Assembly: GCA_029249445.1 (NCBI GenBank)
Contig: JAQWHI010000019.1
Coordinates: forward strand, 62,001 to 126,000
Direction of reading: 5' to 3'
Length of the DNA stretch: 64,000 bases
Origin: Crocinitomicaceae bacterium
GTDB taxonomy: Bacteria > Bacteroidota > Bacteroidia > Flavobacteriales_D > Crocinitomicaceae
This document shows, piece by piece, positions 62,511 to 64,000 of the stretch. Positions within the stretch are counted from its first letter, which is position 1; each line of letters opens with the position of its first letter. The notes under the pieces were generated by a model that saw only the letters and a list, made by a program, of their open reading frames with translations, made no database searches and was not told the origin of the DNA. Position numbers and translations under genes: made by a program.

Positions 62511-62899
62511 CACAACTCAACCAATAGCCCCTGAGTAGATTTTGGATGAAGAAATGCAATCCGTTTATTATCTGCTCCCGACTTGGGTGTTTTATGAATC
62601 AATTGAAACCCCCCTTTCTCAAGACGAATTAACTCGGCATCAATATCATCTGTTTCAAAAGCTACATGATGAAACCCTCCTTTGTTTTTACTGAGAAACT
62701 TTGCTATTGCAGACTGTTCATTTGTTGCTTCTAACAATTCAATTTTCGAATCCCCAACTCGAAGAAAAACAGTTCGCACGCCTTCCGACTCAACAATCTC
62801 TTCTTTATAACAAGATGTTCCCAATAAAGTCTCAAAAACAGGTAAGGATGAAGCAATACTATCAACTGCGATTCCCAAATGCTCAATACGCTTAATCAT
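62492..62899 (-). CDS. mce: Methylmalonyl-CoA epimerase
   Basis: 135 residues, a two-module VOC/glyoxalase fold. Metal ligands fit His7 (RIEHLGIAV), Glu54/55 (KIELLEA), His78 (GGFHHVAFE) and Glu128 (LLVELC). It interconverts R- and S-methylmalonyl-CoA in propionate metabolism; the mutase genes are not in this window. Confidence 0.94.
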   Translation of the reverse strand: MIKRIEHLGIAVDSIASSLPVFETLLGTSCYKEEIVESEGVRTVFLRVGDSKIELLEATNEQSAIAKFLSKNKGGFHHVAFETDDIDAELIRLEKGGFQLIHKTPKSGADNKRIAFLHPKSTQGLLVELCQEKSS

Positions 62900-62964
62900 A
62901 AAAACAAATATTACCGTTACACCAATTCCGTAGAGTGCACGAGGTTGTGCTGATAATCAGCCGA

Positions 62965-63765
62965 CTAATTTTTAATGAACTTTTCGTTGACGTTATCAAA
63001 ATTAATATAATAAACGCCTCGCAATAAATTAGAACAATCTACAGATGAACCCACACCTTTTTTGACAATATTTCCATAGGCATCATATACTTCATATCGT
63101 GTTTCAACTGGTGTTAAACCATTTGCAAGGAATCGAATTTCATCCCTAACTTTGGCCGGTGTCTTGGTGATTTTCGGAGCTCCAGAATTAAACGTGACAG
63201 CACGGGAAGGATTCTTAGTTCCGGAGTGGTCGGTTTGCGATATTCTTACTCTATTTTCACCATGATGAGGAGCAACAGAAAATTCATACGTATTCTTCCC
63301 ATTTGAACCTGCACCCATTACTTCACCAACTTGCACCCATCTGTTCCATCGGTATTGCTCAATAACGAATGGCAGTTTGCCCCGCTCTCCTGTAGTCGTC
63401 CATGAAAGCACTCCCGCATCAGAGACCGATATATCAACTACTTCATATGTTGATCTTGGAAGAAGAACTTCGGGGTTCAAAATTTTTGGCTGACATCCAT
63501 CGTTGTGCTCAATGACAATAAATACAGGCTCACCAATTTCGATATTAAAAAACAAGAAATCAATTTCAAATGCACCTACACTCGTTCCACCAGGCATAAT
63601 GTCCCCATTCACGGTCACTTTCGTTGCACAGTAACCAAAACCTTCATCATCAATTGGATTTTGGACATACAAATTCTTCCCTTGATAGGTTCCCTCTAGC
63701 GACAACGAAGCTTCCACAGAAACAGATAAAAAAATGAATGTCAGTAAAATTAAAACCCTCTTCAT
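62965..63765 (-). CDS. Secreted protein with short T9SS-like C-terminal domain
   Basis: 266 residues. Signal peptide MKRVLILLTFIFLSVSVEAS. A beta-rich region (30-120; SLEGTYQGKNLYVQNP) is followed by a fibronectin-like part (120-190) and a C-terminal segment (RYEVYDAYGNIVKKGVG ... GVYYINFDNVNEKFIKN) that resembles a T9SS sorting domain without the usual YPNP start. I do not recognise the full family. The gene is isolated, with 65 bp to the epimerase gene. Confidence 0.75.
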   Translation of the reverse strand: MKRVLILLTFIFLSVSVEASLSLEGTYQGKNLYVQNPIDDEGFGYCATKVTVNGDIMPGGTSVGAFEIDFLFFNIEIGEPVFIVIEHNDGCQPKILNPEVLLPRSTYEVVDISVSDAGVLSWTTTGERGKLPFVIEQYRWNRWVQVGEVMGAGSNGKNTYEFSVAPHHGENRVRISQTDHSGTKNPSRAVTFNSGAPKITKTPAKVRDEIRFLANGLTPVETRYEVYDAYGNIVKKGVGSSVDCSNLLRGVYYINFDNVNEKFIKN

Positions 63766-64000
63766 GTCTCTTTTTAGTATTCGCCCTTTAGCCCCCTAAT
63801 GATCAATACAAATAGGTGGTGGTCGCAAACAAATATACTACCTTTTTATGTTAATCCACAGCAATTAAATTAAAAAAACTGCTTGAAAATGGATGCTAAA
63901 TCACAAGTGATTCATAGGTTTTTACAACCTATTTCTATCTAATAAAACAACACTAAAATGCCATTTCAACATCTACTTGTTCAATTGTACGAGATAAGCT
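63766..64000. other. Right edge: intergenic, possible partial gene ends
   Basis: Mostly AT-rich non-coding. A 7-bp inverted repeat ATAGGTT / AACCTAT lies at 63914-63932. At the very end two short frames run off the window: plus strand from ATG 63958 (MPFQHLLVQLYEIS) and minus strand ending with TAG at 63953 (SLSRTIEQVDVEMAF). At most one is real; the minus frame has a hairpin just after its stop, which mildly favours it. Confidence 0.4.

Overview
The window is a low-GC, gene-dense chromosome segment of a Bacteroidota bacterium, most likely a marine or freshwater member of Flavobacteriales (a Crocinitomicaceae- or Cryomorphaceae-like lineage is an inference from protein style, not a proven placement). 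The evidence is threefold. Several secreted proteins end in type IX secretion (T9SS) sorting domains, and the window carries a SprE/PorW-like T9SS component. The ATP synthase operon has the Bacteroidota layout, without the beta and epsilon genes. Many genes start 10-40 bp after a Bacteroidota-type -7 box (TAnnTTTG). No tRNA, rRNA, CRISPR array, transposase or phage gene was found; the segment reads as core chromosome with a few accessory secreted proteins.

Layout. 1-4473: start of a small membrane protein (leaving to the left) and a pair of exported amidohydrolase-like proteins. 4505-9563: a 1417-residue subtilase-like T9SS cargo, divergent from a superoxide dismutase. 9675-16950, nearly all on the minus strand: a GT-C glycosyltransferase, a NifU-type scaffold and Mrp carrier pair, a lipoprotein, an unknown protein, lipB, a phosphoglucose/phosphomannose isomerase and a family 9 glycosyltransferase; one acyl-CoA thioesterase lies on the plus strand. 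17240-27957: membrane pyrophosphatase with an unusual cysteine-rich tail, MOSC protein, S9 peptidase, formate-tetrahydrofolate ligase, GT2 glycosyltransferase, CotH-like T9SS cargo and a TauE/SafE transporter. 28071-37774, minus strand: yebC, sprE, bactofilin, atpZ, a four-helix membrane protein, then atpB-E-F-H-A-G. 38152-46971: saccharopine dehydrogenase-like protein, metG, and the 2-oxoglutarate dehydrogenase pair sucA-sucB. 47179-56776: membrane-anchored MutS-like ATPase, a T9SS cargo, lepA, a DUF3108 protein and leuS. 56943-63765: a TPR histidine kinase with its LytTR regulator, a cyclase, a YceI lipoprotein, a HAD hydrolase, methylmalonyl-CoA epimerase and a small secreted protein.

How the genes work together. 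Most are housekeeping: ATP synthesis and pyrophosphate-driven ion pumping, lipoylation (LipB) and a lipoyl-dependent complex (SucA/SucB), iron-sulfur cluster handling (Mrp/NifU), translation (MetG, LeuS, LepA) and envelope/secretion (SprE, bactofilin, cargo). The observations that stand out are: the 16-cysteine tail on the pyrophosphatase; a gene-free interval at 50880-51112 with a structured hairpin and a strong orphan terminator (possible small RNA); a hairpin between atpE and atpF; a subtilase whose catalytic Asp position reads Glu; a T9SS thioredoxin-like gene lacking its 5' end; and a small membrane-protein ORF abutting a GTG-started glycosyltransferase gene.
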